NCBI GenBank assembly: GCA_009779845.1
Contig: WRBE01000010.1
Span: 1 to 56,543, forward strand
DNA length: 56,543 nt
Reading direction: 5' to 3'
DNA from: Oscillospiraceae bacterium
Lineage (GTDB): Bacteria; Bacillota; Clostridia; Oscillospirales; Oscillospiraceae
Position numbers and translations under genes: made by a program
The notes under the pieces: generated by a model
Told to the model about the DNA's origin: nothing
Seen by the model: the letters and a program-made list of their open reading frames with translations, nothing else
Databases searched by the model: none
Shown: positions 1-9,937 of the stretch, in pieces
Layout of the letters: each line of letters begins with the position of its first letter
Numbering within the stretch: the first letter of the stretch is position 1

Positions 1-31
1 ACAAATATTAATAAATGGGAGGCGATACCCA

Positions 32-1084
32 ATGGAACAGACCACCTCTTTCTGCCACCTCTGCGGCGCACTTTTGAAACGCAGGACACGGCGGTGTTCT
101 AGCTGTGGCTCGGCTGTCAACCGTTCTACAACAACACCGGAGCCGAAATCTGCGCCACAAGTTGCCCGACCAAGCTCCGGCGATGCCGCACTTTCTGAAA
201 AACTACAGCCTTTGCAGGTGAAAAAGAACTGGTTCCAACTCGCTGGGGCAGTGATTATTATCCCTATGATTGTTGTCGTCTTTTACTTTCTCGCAATGGA
301 CTCCGATCTTAGTATCCTGTTCGGCATACTTGGCGCAGCAGCGGGCGGCACCTGCTTCTACAAAGGCACCTTGTACACCCGGAAAAAGAAAGAGCTCATC
401 AGCACTTATGTGATTCAAGGCATGTTGGCGGATAACTTTGAACTTGTCCGATATGCCCCCAAAGAGACGTTTACAGAGGGACAACTACGCACATCTCAAC
501 TGCGGGGTTGGAATACGCACAAAGGAAATGATTGGTTCCAAGCAACATATAAAGGCGTCACATTCACCTTTTCAGATGTGGGAATTTATCGTCAAGGCCG
601 CCACAGATACACGGTTCTCAAAGGGCAATGGCTCATCCTCCGCTTACACAAAGAAATTTCCGCTCCACTGATTATTTCTGAACTGGAGAAACGAGGTGCG
701 CTGGGCAGACGTGCCAGAGTACAAATAGAGCAAAAACCGTTTGGTGATATATTTACTGTTCTGACAGAGTCACCTGCTGTCATTTCCCAAGTGCTCACCC
801 CAGGCTTTATGGAATTTCTCTTAACAATGCGCCATTCAATTTCCTATGTCGAAACCCATTTGTTTTTTGGCGGCGAACAGGCACACATTGGCCTAAACAC
901 AAGAGAAGATTTATTTGAACCCTGTAACAACGTGCAAGACATCCCAGCACTCCGTGAGCGGGTACAGACAGAGATTGACCTCATCAAGCGAATTATAGAC
1001 GGCTTTCTATTAACCGAAGGACTATTCCAAAACCAACCACAGCAAGACCCCACCCCTTACCCTAACGCTCTTGACCCTATATAG
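32..1084 (+). CDS. Zinc-ribbon, two-TM DUF3137-like membrane protein
   Basis: A 350-residue protein of unknown function. The N-terminus carries two CxxC pairs (CHLC near residue 8 and CSSC near 22), a zinc-ribbon. A low-complexity linker leads to two hydrophobic segments at about residues 70-110. The large C-terminal part resembles the DUF3137 family, whose members are membrane-tethered and uncharacterised; this assignment is from memory of the family pattern and is moderate. The start is set by GGGAGG about 10 bases upstream of the ATG. It is the only rightward gene before 24.6 kb and seems monocistronic. Its last codons overlap the start of an interspersed repeat. Confidence 0.6.
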   Translation: MEQTTSFCHLCGALLKRRTRRCSSCGSAVNRSTTTPEPKSAPQVARPSSGDAALSEKLQPLQVKKNWFQLAGAVIIIPMIVVVFYFLAMDSDLSILFGILGAAAGGTCFYKGTLYTRKKKELISTYVIQGMLADNFELVRYAPKETFTEGQLRTSQLRGWNTHKGNDWFQATYKGVTFTFSDVGIYRQGRHRYTVLKGQWLILRLHKEISAPLIISELEKRGALGRRARVQIEQKPFGDIFTVLTESPAVISQVLTPGFMEFLLTMRHSISYVETHLFFGGEQAHIGLNTREDLFEPCNNVQDIPALRERVQTEIDLIKRIIDGFLLTEGLFQNQPQQDPTPYPNALDPI

Positions 1085-1425
1085 AGTTCATGAGCGCATT
1101 TCAATAGAACATCAATCCGACAACACCACCGCCCTTGACCATTGGGGTTGAGAGTACTATTACATCTGGCTAGAGGGTACCGGCACCAGTACAGAGTATA
1201 AGGTGCGAAACCGTCGTCACTCTGCCCTTGACCTTGGCGGGTACATAGGGGCGCAGCCCCTGTGTTGATTTTTTGTTTCTTTTTGTTCAACGACAAAAAG
1301 AAAGCCCGTCCGGCAGGACAAATGCCCTCGGCACCCGCCGAGATAGAATCGGCGGCAACGCCGAACAAAAAGAAAAGATCAAGGACACAGGACACGCAGG
1401 GGCACGCCCCCTACAGGAGATAAAC
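1069..1425 (+). repeat. Interspersed non-coding repeat, copy A
   Basis: This 3' flank of the first gene matches, in reverse complement, the block at about 11,420-11,775. The best-kept part (about 1,090-1,215) includes TTTCAATAGAACATCAATCC, TTGAGAGTACTATTACATCT and CACCAGTACAGAGTATAAGG with only scattered changes. The rest holds shared GC-rich modules such as GGGTACATAGGGGCGCAGCC, CCCGTCCGGCAGGACA and CGCAGGG(G/A)CACG. No open frame is conserved between copies. It may be a non-autonomous element or a structured RNA. The remaining stretch to 1,510 shows no gene. Confidence 0.75.
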
Positions 1426-1510
1426 ACAACCCACCCGGCAAGACAAAAAACAAAGAACCCGACCAAAATAACAGTCGAGTTCTCCTATCAAAGCCAAAAC
1501 CAAACAAAAC

Positions 1511-2578
1511 TTAAATCTTCACCCGCCAACCATAAGGATCCACCAGCGCACCGCACTGAATCCCAGTCACCGTCTCATAAATCCTCTGGCTCAAGGGGCC
1601 GGTTTTGTTGTCGTTAATCACAAGCACATCCTCCCGATACCCCAGCTTACCCACAGGCGAGATAACTGCCGCTGTTCCGGTGCCGAATACCTCTTCTAAC
1701 AACCCTTGACGGTTGGCATCTACCAACTCGTCAATAGAAACCAGCCGCTCTTCCACGGACAGGCCCCAACTACGGCATAGGGTGATAACGCTGTCCCGGG
1801 TGATACCGGGCAAGATACTGCCGGTGAGGGCGGGGGTGACAACCTTGCCACCGATTTTGAAGAAGATGTTCATCGCGCCCACCTCTTCCACATACTTCCG
1901 CTCAAGCCCATCGAGCCAAAGAACTTGGGCATAGCCCGCCTGTTTGGCGTTTGCTTGGGCGACCATGCTGGCGGCATAGTTCCCACCGGCTTTGGCAAAC
2001 CCCATCCCGCCCCGGACGGCACGGACATATTCCTCTTCCACCCAGATGCTGACGGGCGCTTGCTCATCCTTTCCATAATAAGGGCCAGAGGGGGCCATGA
2101 TAATGCAAAATAAAAATGTCTCCGATGGGGTCAGCCCGATAAACGGGTCTGTCCCGATGATAAAGGGCCGGATATACAAAGACGTGCCGGGTTCACCGGG
2201 TATCCAATCGGCGTCTAATTCCACCAAAGTACGGACGGCTTGGACGAAATCCTCCACCGGGATTTCCGGCATACAGAGCCGCTTGTTGGTCATATTCGTC
2301 CGCTCTCCGTTTTTCTCCGGGCGGAAGAGATAGATGTCATCGTCTTTACCCCGATAGGCTTTCATCCCCTCGAACATCTCTTGCCCATAGTGAAAAACCG
2401 TGGTGGCAGGCGACAGCGTCAGGTCGTGAAACGGCTCAATTTTGGGGTCATGCCAGCCTTGGTCAGGGCTGTACTTCATGAGGAACATGTGGTCGGTAAA
2501 AGCTTTGCCGATCCCGATTAAGGGATTGTTCGGCTTCTGCTTCGGGGTGGTGGTTCTGGTGATGTTGATGTTTAGCAT
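1511..2578 (-). CDS. ilvE: Branched-chain amino acid aminotransferase
   Basis: PLP-dependent fold type IV aminotransferase, 355 residues, catalysing the last step of leucine, isoleucine and valine synthesis or the first step of their breakdown, with 2-oxoglutarate/glutamate as amino partner. The PLP lysine is K196 in FAKAGGNYAAS, and EEVGAMN (about 230-236) and GTGTAAV (about 300) are phosphate-binding stretches of the class. Length fits the type II BCAT group. The start is supported by GGAGGG five bases upstream. It lies alone behind a terminator for the upstream gene; no other ilv or leu gene is present. Confidence 0.93.
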   Translation of the reverse strand: MLNINITRTTTPKQKPNNPLIGIGKAFTDHMFLMKYSPDQGWHDPKIEPFHDLTLSPATTVFHYGQEMFEGMKAYRGKDDDIYLFRPEKNGERTNMTNKRLCMPEIPVEDFVQAVRTLVELDADWIPGEPGTSLYIRPFIIGTDPFIGLTPSETFLFCIIMAPSGPYYGKDEQAPVSIWVEEEYVRAVRGGMGFAKAGGNYAASMVAQANAKQAGYAQVLWLDGLERKYVEEVGAMNIFFKIGGKVVTPALTGSILPGITRDSVITLCRSWGLSVEERLVSIDELVDANRQGLLEEVFGTGTAAVISPVGKLGYREDVLVINDNKTGPLSQRIYETVTGIQCGALVDPYGWRVKI

Positions 2579-2600
2579 AAGGGCCCTCCTGATGGTGATA

Positions 2601-2633
2601 TTAAAACAAAGGCAACCCGTTGCGTGGGCTGCC
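2601..2633 (-). terminator. Leftward terminator after the DUF1275 gene
   Basis: Inverted repeat GGCAaCCC (2611-2618) with GGGcTGCC (2626-2633), followed on the minus strand by a U-rich TTTGTTTTAA. It lies between the DUF1275 stop and ilvE. It could act as a readthrough control for ilvE, but no leader peptide rich in branched-chain codons is visible. Confidence 0.6.
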
Positions 2634-2656
2634 TCTTGAGAAGCGTGCTCAAGACA

Positions 2657-3520
2657 TTAGCCAGAAGCGCCTTGTAGGTTTTTTGCTTTTTTTGCAGTGA
2701 CCTTTGATTTTGCTTTGGGTGTTGGGCAGAAGAAATATGGGATCAAGCAAATTACAATGAAACCAATAATCCGTGCAACATTGCTGGCCACAAGGATAAC
2801 ATAACCGCGCTCATAGCCTAGCCCAAGGGTACGGTAAAAACGGCTGTGGTCGGCGAATTCGCGGTAGTAGCCTAACCCAAGATGGATATCAAGCCCAAGG
2901 TTGTAATCAAGCCGGGCTAGTGTGGCATAGACAAATGCGCCAAAGGCAAACAGAAACGTACAGACGAAGAAAATCCAGAATGTGGAAACTTCTTTTTTAT
3001 TCTTCTTCATGAAGGCACCCGCAAAGTGTAAGCCAAAAAAGCGTACATTACCCGTTGCCATGGCGTTGTTTATTTCTAAGTGGTACATTTTTCTGAAAAA
3101 CCCAAGTGCCGCACCGGAGGCAAAGCCCAAAACGAAAAATGAAACGAATGGAGGTGCAACGTATTGTAGCACTAAGGGATAGAATAGCACCGGCAGAATA
3201 AATACGGTCCAGTTATAATAGAACTGTGTGGATTTGTTTTTGAAGCTGTTTTGCGTATAGAGCGCAAAGATTATCCCCACCACGAACCCGAAGAACAGGC
3301 CCAAATTCTCAAGGAAATAAACCCAATACCCCGCTGCGGCATTGAGCCCCAACCAGACCACATTGCCGGTTTGCGCCGTAATCATAGCACCCAAGTCTGC
3401 CGTATTGAGGGCATATCCATTTAGATAACCCATGATGAACAAAGATGCACCAGTCAAAAAAGCAACGCGAAACGTGGCTTTTTTGTCTAAGCTGTCTGCT
3501 GTTAACATGTTCTCACTCAT
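2657..3520 (-). CDS. DUF1275 (YoaK-type) integral membrane protein
   Basis: A 287-residue polytopic membrane protein with about six hydrophobic segments. It shows the two family signatures AQTGNVVWLG (about 49-58) and MATGNVRFFG (about 154-163), which are internal repeats of the DUF1275/YoaK family. Function is unknown in the family; a transporter-like role is often assumed. It lies 110 bp downstream of the carbonic anhydrase gene in the same direction, which could link it to bicarbonate or small-anion movement (inference only). The first ATG has its SD directly abutting; the alternative ATG four codons later (3508) has a more distant SD, so the start is uncertain. Confidence 0.8.
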   Translation of the reverse strand: MSENMLTADSLDKKATFRVAFLTGASLFIMGYLNGYALNTADLGAMITAQTGNVVWLGLNAAAGYWVYFLENLGLFFGFVVGIIFALYTQNSFKNKSTQFYYNWTVFILPVLFYPLVLQYVAPPFVSFFVLGFASGAALGFFRKMYHLEINNAMATGNVRFFGLHFAGAFMKKNKKEVSTFWIFFVCTFLFAFGAFVYATLARLDYNLGLDIHLGLGYYREFADHSRFYRTLGLGYERGYVILVASNVARIIGFIVICLIPYFFCPTPKAKSKVTAKKAKNLQGASG

Positions 3521-3572
3521 CCTTCAATTATGATTTTAGTTTTATAGTCAAATCACTTGAAATAGTAGAATA

Positions 3573-3602
3573 GGCCGCAAGACAGATAAACGCCCTGCGG
3601 CC
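3573..3602 (-). terminator. Weak hairpin after carbonic anhydrase gene
   Basis: GGCCGCA (3573-3579) pairs with TGCGGCC (3596-3602). The minus-strand 3' side is only modestly U-rich, so it may be a partial terminator or a processing stem between the carbonic anhydrase and DUF1275 genes. Confidence 0.35.
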
Positions 3603-3630
3603 CAAACCGTATGTAAGCTTTCTTTTATTC

Positions 3631-4206
3631 TTATAGCCAAGTGACAACGCCTGTGGCTACATCGTACTCTGCGCCATAGACAGGGACACCGGATTCTTTG
3701 ATGGCAGGATTGGTTTTCAAGGCATCCACTTGCGCCTGCACATTCAGGCCGACTGCATTCTCTACAGTGTCAGCGGGCTTGACAACAGTTGCGATATCGT
3801 CCAAAATCCCTTGCAACTCGCCGGGCAAACCGGAGGTTCCCATGTGGGCGTTGGCAACAGCGCCGCATTGGGTATGTCCGACAACCACAATGATTTGAGA
3901 CTTCAAAACAGCAGCTGCAAATTGGAAAGAGCCGATGGCTTCTCTGTCAGCAAAGTTGCCTGCGTTTCTGACAACGAAAATGTTACCAATGCCTTGGTCA
4001 AAGTAGATTTCAGGAGCGCAACGACTGTCAGCGCAAGTCAGGATAGAAGCAAACGGGCTCTGTTGTGTTGCTGTTTTCCCAAGGGACTCGTCATAATTTG
4101 CAGCCACAAGATTGCTTGCGACAAATCTTGCGTTCCCTTCTTTGAGAAGCTTCAGTGCTTCTTCCGGGTTTGTTACCTTTACGGCTGGATCTTGATACTT
4201 GCTCAT
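3631..4206 (-). CDS. Beta-class carbonic anhydrase
   Basis: A 191-residue zinc enzyme interconverting CO2 and bicarbonate in the cytoplasm. Zinc ligands are C58, H111 and C114 in TCADSR and GHTQCGAV; the catalytic D60-R62 dyad is present. Length is typical for the short bacterial beta class. The start has AGGAGG about eight bases upstream, and a TTGACA-N17-TAGTAT promoter lies 75 bp before it. Bicarbonate supply could serve carboxylations in fermentative metabolism. Confidence 0.95.
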   Translation of the reverse strand: MSKYQDPAVKVTNPEEALKLLKEGNARFVASNLVAANYDESLGKTATQQSPFASILTCADSRCAPEIYFDQGIGNIFVVRNAGNFADREAIGSFQFAAAVLKSQIIVVVGHTQCGAVANAHMGTSGLPGELQGILDDIATVVKPADTVENAVGLNVQAQVDALKTNPAIKESGVPVYGAEYDVATGVVTWL

Positions 4207-4278
4207 TTGTGATTCCTCCTAAAATTTATAGTGCCTTTTTGTGCTTAATGCCGAAACTAATGGCACTTTCCTTCCGCC

Positions 4279-4307
4279 ATACTAGCAGATGTTTGAATGC
4301 TTGTCAA
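4279..4307 (-). promoter_or_regulatory. Sigma-A promoter of the carbonic anhydrase gene
   Basis: On the minus strand TTGACA (4302-4307), 17-base spacer, TAGTAT (4279-4284). It leaves a leader of about 65 nt before the ATG. Confidence 0.7.
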
Positions 4308-4329
4308 TCTTTTTTTATCATACATCGTA

Positions 4330-4369
4330 TCGCCCAACCACTTGAAAAATGCCTCAAGTGGTTGGGCGA
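4330..4369 (-). terminator. 16-bp perfect hairpin
   Basis: TCGCCCAACCACTTGA (4330-4345) pairs perfectly with TCAAGTGGTTGGGCGA (4354-4369) around an 8-base loop. It sits just after the stop of the leftward DUF5808 gene, so it most likely ends that operon, though no long U run follows. Confidence 0.6.
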
Positions 4370-4398
4370 CGATATCTTATTTTTCTGGATAGAGCAAA

Positions 4399-5757
4399 CT
4401 ATCGCAACAGCGGCTCAAACACGGGGTCGAAATTAAACACCAGCACTTGCCCATCCGAGGTCGTCAGTACGATGAAAGGGGGCTGGTCTGTATGGAACAG
4501 GGCATAGGCCGAACCGATGCCATCGAACGAAAATGTACCTGCCCGCAAAGTTCCAATTGCTGTTCCGAAGGTACGGCTGCCGTGGGGCAGGGCATCTACT
4601 ATCTCTGCCTCAAAATCCGTGCCCAAATCAAAGGTTCTAGAGCGAATTTGAGTGGCGGTGACCTCTGTGCCTTCTACGTGATAGGTGATAGGGGTAAATT
4701 CTTGCGCCACAGACCACACGCCGATGAGGGGCATGGCCAGTAAGAGCAAACCACTAAGCAACATGAGGCAAAGCCCCAGCGGACGACCTAAATTCATCCC
4801 CATGCTCATGCCCACCCGGTCTTTGATGAGCAGTCGCCGGTCGTTCCTGTTGTGGTAGAAAAAGCCCCAGAGCCAATAGGCGTCATCGTCTACAGCCAAA
4901 GTGTACCCTGCCATTTTGGTAAATTTCTCTTGTGTTCGCCGCACAGCAAACTCTGCCCGGAAGCTATAGGCCGCCACCACAATGGCGAGAGTGAGTACCA
5001 CCGCCGGAAACCAAAATGCCAACATAATCGTTTGAAACCCAACCGCAAGGGCCGTGAGGGCCAGTAGCCACGCGCACAACGCCATACACCGCAGGTACTC
5101 CCGCCGCCGCACTCGGGTGAGGATTACGTTTAAGTCACTATCCGTCCCTACCACTTCAGCACCTTGGCGCCGGATGGCCTCGCCAAGAATAAGCAGGAGC
5201 GGGACGAAGAGGACAGTAATCAGGTACCCTGCGGCTTGCCCCCACTCCACAGTGCCGGTTAACATCTCGTGAATCAAAGGTATGAGTGGGATTGCCGCAA
5301 TGAGGCAGGGCAGGATAAAGAATAAGCGAGGCAAGGGGCGGCGTTTCTCTTCCATCGCCCGAAAATCCGCAACGGCGGGCACGGTATGGGCCGACTCTGC
5401 CCAGTTGCTCTGCCGCTTGATTGCGGCCAAGGCCCGGTTGGCCCGGACGAAGATGACAAAGTCACCGGTGATAAATAGAAGCAGTAATGTCAGCATAATC
5501 AAAAGCTGAATTGACATAAAGGGCACGAGTAAAATAGGCAACCCTAAAATCCCGGCAACCACAGTCAGAATCCGAATCCGCCTGAGGTAGGTAATACCTA
5601 CCGCCGTTACTGACGGCTCATCGTGGCGTGCATAAGGTATTGTGACACCTAACATAATGTTTTTCTTCGGCAACCGCAAATTAGCGGCGAACATGTAAGT
5701 GGGGATCATCGTACCGTAGAACACCAGTCCCATTATAAAGCGCATTATCATATCCAT
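4399..5757 (-). CDS. DUF5808-type multipass membrane protein
   Basis: A 452-residue membrane protein of unknown function with about eight hydrophobic segments. After the third pair of helices it has DDDAYWLWGFFYHNRND and GMSMGMNLGRP (about residues 285-320), the pattern of the DUF5808 family, and it ends in an extracytoplasmic or PH-like beta region (about 360-452). It lies four bases after a GntR/YtrA-type regulator; this pairing is common in Firmicutes and suggests a regulator-controlled membrane stress or envelope function (inference). Confidence 0.7.
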   Translation of the reverse strand: MDMIMRFIMGLVFYGTMIPTYMFAANLRLPKKNIMLGVTIPYARHDEPSVTAVGITYLRRIRILTVVAGILGLPILLVPFMSIQLLIMLTLLLLFITGDFVIFVRANRALAAIKRQSNWAESAHTVPAVADFRAMEEKRRPLPRLFFILPCLIAAIPLIPLIHEMLTGTVEWGQAAGYLITVLFVPLLLILGEAIRRQGAEVVGTDSDLNVILTRVRRREYLRCMALCAWLLALTALAVGFQTIMLAFWFPAVVLTLAIVVAAYSFRAEFAVRRTQEKFTKMAGYTLAVDDDAYWLWGFFYHNRNDRRLLIKDRVGMSMGMNLGRPLGLCLMLLSGLLLLAMPLIGVWSVAQEFTPITYHVEGTEVTATQIRSRTFDLGTDFEAEIVDALPHGSRTFGTAIGTLRAGTFSFDGIGSAYALFHTDQPPFIVLTTSDGQVLVFNFDPVFEPLLR

Positions 5758-5761
5758 GTTG

Positions 5762-6130
5762 TCATGCTCCTTCCAGGTATAGTTTTTGTATGAGGGCTAT
5801 CACGGTATCCGCTGTCACTCCAGCAACCCGTGCCTCTGCCACAATCAGGCGCAGAGAACCCTCTAGTCGTTCTAAGGCGGCAGAGCCATCTGACCGGGGG
5901 GCCACCCAAGCCCCATTGCGGCGGTCAGAGGCGATGTAACCCTCTTGCTTGAGGATTTGGTACGCTTTGGAAACGGTCATCATGTTGATGCCAAGTTCTT
6001 GCGCCAAAGCGCGGATGGTGGGTAACTTCTCTCCAGGCGTGAGGGTCCCGGAGGCGATACCCAATACGATTTGGTTCCTGAGCTGCTGATAAATTGGAAT
6101 GTCGGACGTAAAATCCAGAGAGAGTAACAT
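5762..6130 (-). CDS. GntR family (YtrA-type) transcription regulator
   Basis: A 122-residue regulator with an N-terminal winged helix (IYQQLRNQIVLGIASGTL to MMTVSKAYQILKQEGYI, about residues 10-70) and a short tail without a large effector domain, as in the YtrA subfamily. The start at 6130 is chosen for AGGAGGT six bases upstream; the frame is open further up but lacks an SD. It probably represses its own operon with the downstream membrane protein: its promoter carries a tandem ATAATGCAA repeat between the -35 and -10 boxes. Confidence 0.85.
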   Translation of the reverse strand: MLLSLDFTSDIPIYQQLRNQIVLGIASGTLTPGEKLPTIRALAQELGINMMTVSKAYQILKQEGYIASDRRNGAWVAPRSDGSAALERLEGSLRLIVAEARVAGVTADTVIALIQKLYLEGA

Positions 6131-6155
6131 ATCGCAGACCTCCTTTGCATGATTT

Positions 6156-6184
6156 ATTATAATGCAAATAATGCAATATGTCAA
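6156..6184 (-). promoter_or_regulatory. Consensus promoter with repeated operator-like motif
   Basis: Minus strand TTGACA (6179-6184), 17-base spacer, TATAAT (6156-6161), a perfect sigma-A consensus. Between the boxes the plus strand reads ATAATGCAA twice in tandem, a likely site for the GntR regulator encoded just downstream. Confidence 0.8.
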
Positions 6185-6193
6185 GAGGGAAAA

Positions 6194-6223
6194 TAAAAAA
6201 ACCCTCTCCGTGAAAGGAGAGGG
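6194..6223 (-). terminator. Terminator of the glycolytic operon
   Basis: CCCTCTCC (6202-6209) and GGAGAGGG (6216-6223) form an 8-bp stem followed on the minus strand by TTTTTTT. It lies right after the eno stop. Confidence 0.9.
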
Positions 6224-6238
6224 CTGTCAGCACTTACG

Positions 6239-7570
<1,332 letters not shown>

Positions 7571-7613
7571 TTATGATTTGTAGTGGCAGGCGCAAGGCCC
7601 GCCGCTGTGAACC

Positions 7614-9128
7614 CTAGATGAGCAAGCTGTTTCCGGTCATTTCCGGGGGCTTTTCCAAGCCCATTAAGGCAAGCATGGTGGGTGCGATATCCGACAGCCG
7701 ACCAGACCCCAGCTTGACATCCGCCCCCACAACGGTAAAGGGCACTTTATTGGTGGTATGGGCCGTAGCGGGAGAGCCGTCCGGCTCTTTCATATACTCC
7801 GCATTCCCGTGGTCGGAGGTGACAACGGCGACACCACCCATATCCGTGGTGGCTTTGACCACTTCGGCCACGCACTGGTCTACAGTTTCTACAGCGGTCA
7901 CGGCGGCTTGGAAGTCGCCGGTATGTCCCACCATATCGCAGTTGGCGAAGTTTAAGATGATCACATCATACTTGCCGCTTTTGATCCGCTCAATGCAGGT
8001 ACTTGCCACCTCTTCAGCACTCATTTTCGGGCAGAGGTCGTACGTGGCGAACTCTTTGGGGCTGGGAATCAGCGCCCGATCCTCGCCCTGATACGGCTCT
8101 TCCACGCCGCCGTTGAAGAAGAAGGTCACATGGGCGTACTTCTCCGTCTCGGCGATACGCAATTGGGTGAGGCCACGGCTTGCGATATAAGCCCCGAAAG
8201 TACCGGTCAGTTTTTGCGGCGGGTAGGCCACAGTGACGTTCGGCATTTCTTCATCGTACTGGGTCATACACACATATTGGACAGGGAAATAACCGTTTTT
8301 GCGGACAAACCCATCAAAGGCGGGGTCTACGAAGGCTCTGGTAATCTCTCGTGCCCGGTCGGGGCGGTAGTTGAAGAAGATAATGCTATCGCCGGACTTA
8401 ACCAGCCCGTCTTTGTCCACCACCACGGGGCGGACAAACTCATCGGTGACGTCATTGGCATAGCTCTCCTCCACTGCGGCCACAGGGTCTGTGTTTTGGA
8501 TGCCTTCGCCGCACACGAGGGCGTTGTACGCTTCCTCCACCCGTTCCCATCGTTTGTCTCGATCCATAGCGTAGTAGCGGCCGGTGACGGTGGCGATGTT
8601 CCCCACGCCAATCTGGTTACACTTATCCCGGCAAGCCGCTAGGTACCCTGCACCGCTTTTCGGGGCCACGTCCCGCCCGTCTAAGAAGGCGTGGATATAC
8701 ACCTTGTCTAAGCCCTCTGCTTTCGCCATTTCCAGCAGGGCGTAGAGGTGGTTGATATGACTGTGGACCCCCCCGTCAGAGAGCAGACCGAAAAAGTGCA
8801 AGGCCCCGCCGTTGGCCTTAGCGGCAGTCATGGCGGATTTGAGGGCTGCGTTGTCAAATAGGCTACCGTCCCGAATGGCAGCGGTAATTTTGGGCAGGTC
8901 TTGATAGACCACCCGGCCTGCGCCCATGTTCACATGGCCCACCTCACTATTGCCCATCTGTCCGTCAGGCAGACCCACATCCTCACCGGAGGCTTCCAGC
9001 GTAGTGGTGGGGTATGTCTGGAACAGCCGGTCTAGGTACGGCGTTTTGGCGGCGTGGATGGCACTGACCGCACCGTTGTCGGTGAGGCCGTAGCCGTCCA
9101 TGATAATCAAAGTAGTTGGAATTTTCAA
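7614..9128 (-). CDS. gpmI: Cofactor-independent phosphoglycerate mutase
   Basis: A 504-residue, Mn-dependent enzyme of the alkaline phosphatase superfamily converting 3-phosphoglycerate to 2-phosphoglycerate. The metal-binding MDGYG is at residues 10-14, and the phosphoserine is S61 in MGNSEVGH. C-terminal VTSDHGNAEYM holds further metal ligands. Mn-dependent iPGM is known in spore formers as a pH-sensitive control point during sporulation. It sits 20 bp downstream of tpiA and 73 bp upstream of eno. Confidence 0.98.
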   Translation of the reverse strand: MKIPTTLIIMDGYGLTDNGAVSAIHAAKTPYLDRLFQTYPTTTLEASGEDVGLPDGQMGNSEVGHVNMGAGRVVYQDLPKITAAIRDGSLFDNAALKSAMTAAKANGGALHFFGLLSDGGVHSHINHLYALLEMAKAEGLDKVYIHAFLDGRDVAPKSGAGYLAACRDKCNQIGVGNIATVTGRYYAMDRDKRWERVEEAYNALVCGEGIQNTDPVAAVEESYANDVTDEFVRPVVVDKDGLVKSGDSIIFFNYRPDRAREITRAFVDPAFDGFVRKNGYFPVQYVCMTQYDEEMPNVTVAYPPQKLTGTFGAYIASRGLTQLRIAETEKYAHVTFFFNGGVEEPYQGEDRALIPSPKEFATYDLCPKMSAEEVASTCIERIKSGKYDVIILNFANCDMVGHTGDFQAAVTAVETVDQCVAEVVKATTDMGGVAVVTSDHGNAEYMKEPDGSPATAHTTNKVPFTVVGADVKLGSGRLSDIAPTMLALMGLEKPPEMTGNSLLI

Positions 9129-9147
9129 GTTACGCTCCTTATTTTAC

Positions 9148-9921
9148 CTAATCTTGGTTTGCGGCGTGGATGATTTGTGCAAACTCTTCCGGTTTTAAGG
9201 AAGCACCGCCCACCAAGCCGCCGTCAATGTCGGGTTGGGCCAGCAGTTCCATGGCGTTCTTGCCGTTCATGCTGCCGCCGTATTGGATGGTAACACTACG
9301 GGCGACCCGAGCACCGTACAATTTACGGATAACGGCACGGATGTGGGTGCAAACCTCACCCGCTTGCTCGGCGGTGGCGGTCTTACCGGTACCGATGGCC
9401 CAGACAGGCTCGTAAGCGATGATGACTTTGCGCATTTGCTCGGCAGGGATACCGGACAGGATGGTTTTGACTTGCAGGGTAATCAGCTCTAAGGTGATGC
9501 CCATTTCCCGCTGTTCTAAGGTCTCACCCACACAGGCAATGGGGATGAGTTTGTTGGCCAAAGCCGCTTTGGTCTTGGCGTTTATCATCTCATCGGTCTC
9601 GCCGTGGTATTGACGGCGCTCAGAGTGGCCCACGATGACATACTTGGTGCCCACATCCGCCAGTTGTGCGCCGGACACTTCGCCGGTGTATGCGCCGGAA
9701 GCGGCCGCAGAGAGGTCTTGGGCGCCCACGCCTACCTTATTATCTTTAAACGCACGAAGGGCGGCGGGGATCATGACACCGGGAACACAAATGCCCACGT
9801 CACACCACTTTGGCTTGTGGACGAATGGTTTCAACTCTGCGGCAAAGGCTTTGAGCTCACTAGGAAGCTTGTTCATTTTCCAGTTGCCTGCGATTACGGT
9901 TTTTCTGTATTTTCTGTTCAT
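9148..9921 (-). CDS. tpiA: Triosephosphate isomerase
   Basis: A 257-residue TIM barrel interconverting dihydroxyacetone phosphate and glyceraldehyde 3-phosphate. Catalytic residues are K15 (GNWKMN), H99 (GHSERR) and E171 (AYEPVWAIGTGK); the phosphate loops QYGGS and GGLVGGAS follow near the C-terminus. It starts 16 bp after the pgk stop, so it is clearly co-transcribed. Confidence 0.98.
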   Translation of the reverse strand: MNRKYRKTVIAGNWKMNKLPSELKAFAAELKPFVHKPKWCDVGICVPGVMIPAALRAFKDNKVGVGAQDLSAAASGAYTGEVSGAQLADVGTKYVIVGHSERRQYHGETDEMINAKTKAALANKLIPIACVGETLEQREMGITLELITLQVKTILSGIPAEQMRKVIIAYEPVWAIGTGKTATAEQAGEVCTHIRAVIRKLYGARVARSVTIQYGGSMNGKNAMELLAQPDIDGGLVGGASLKPEEFAQIIHAANQD

Positions 9922-9937
9922 CTGTATGATTTCTCCT

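Noticed and set aside
2601..2633. Amino-acid attenuator before ilvE
   Set aside because: No leader peptide with branched-chain codons is present; the hairpin with its U run fits a terminator of the preceding gene.
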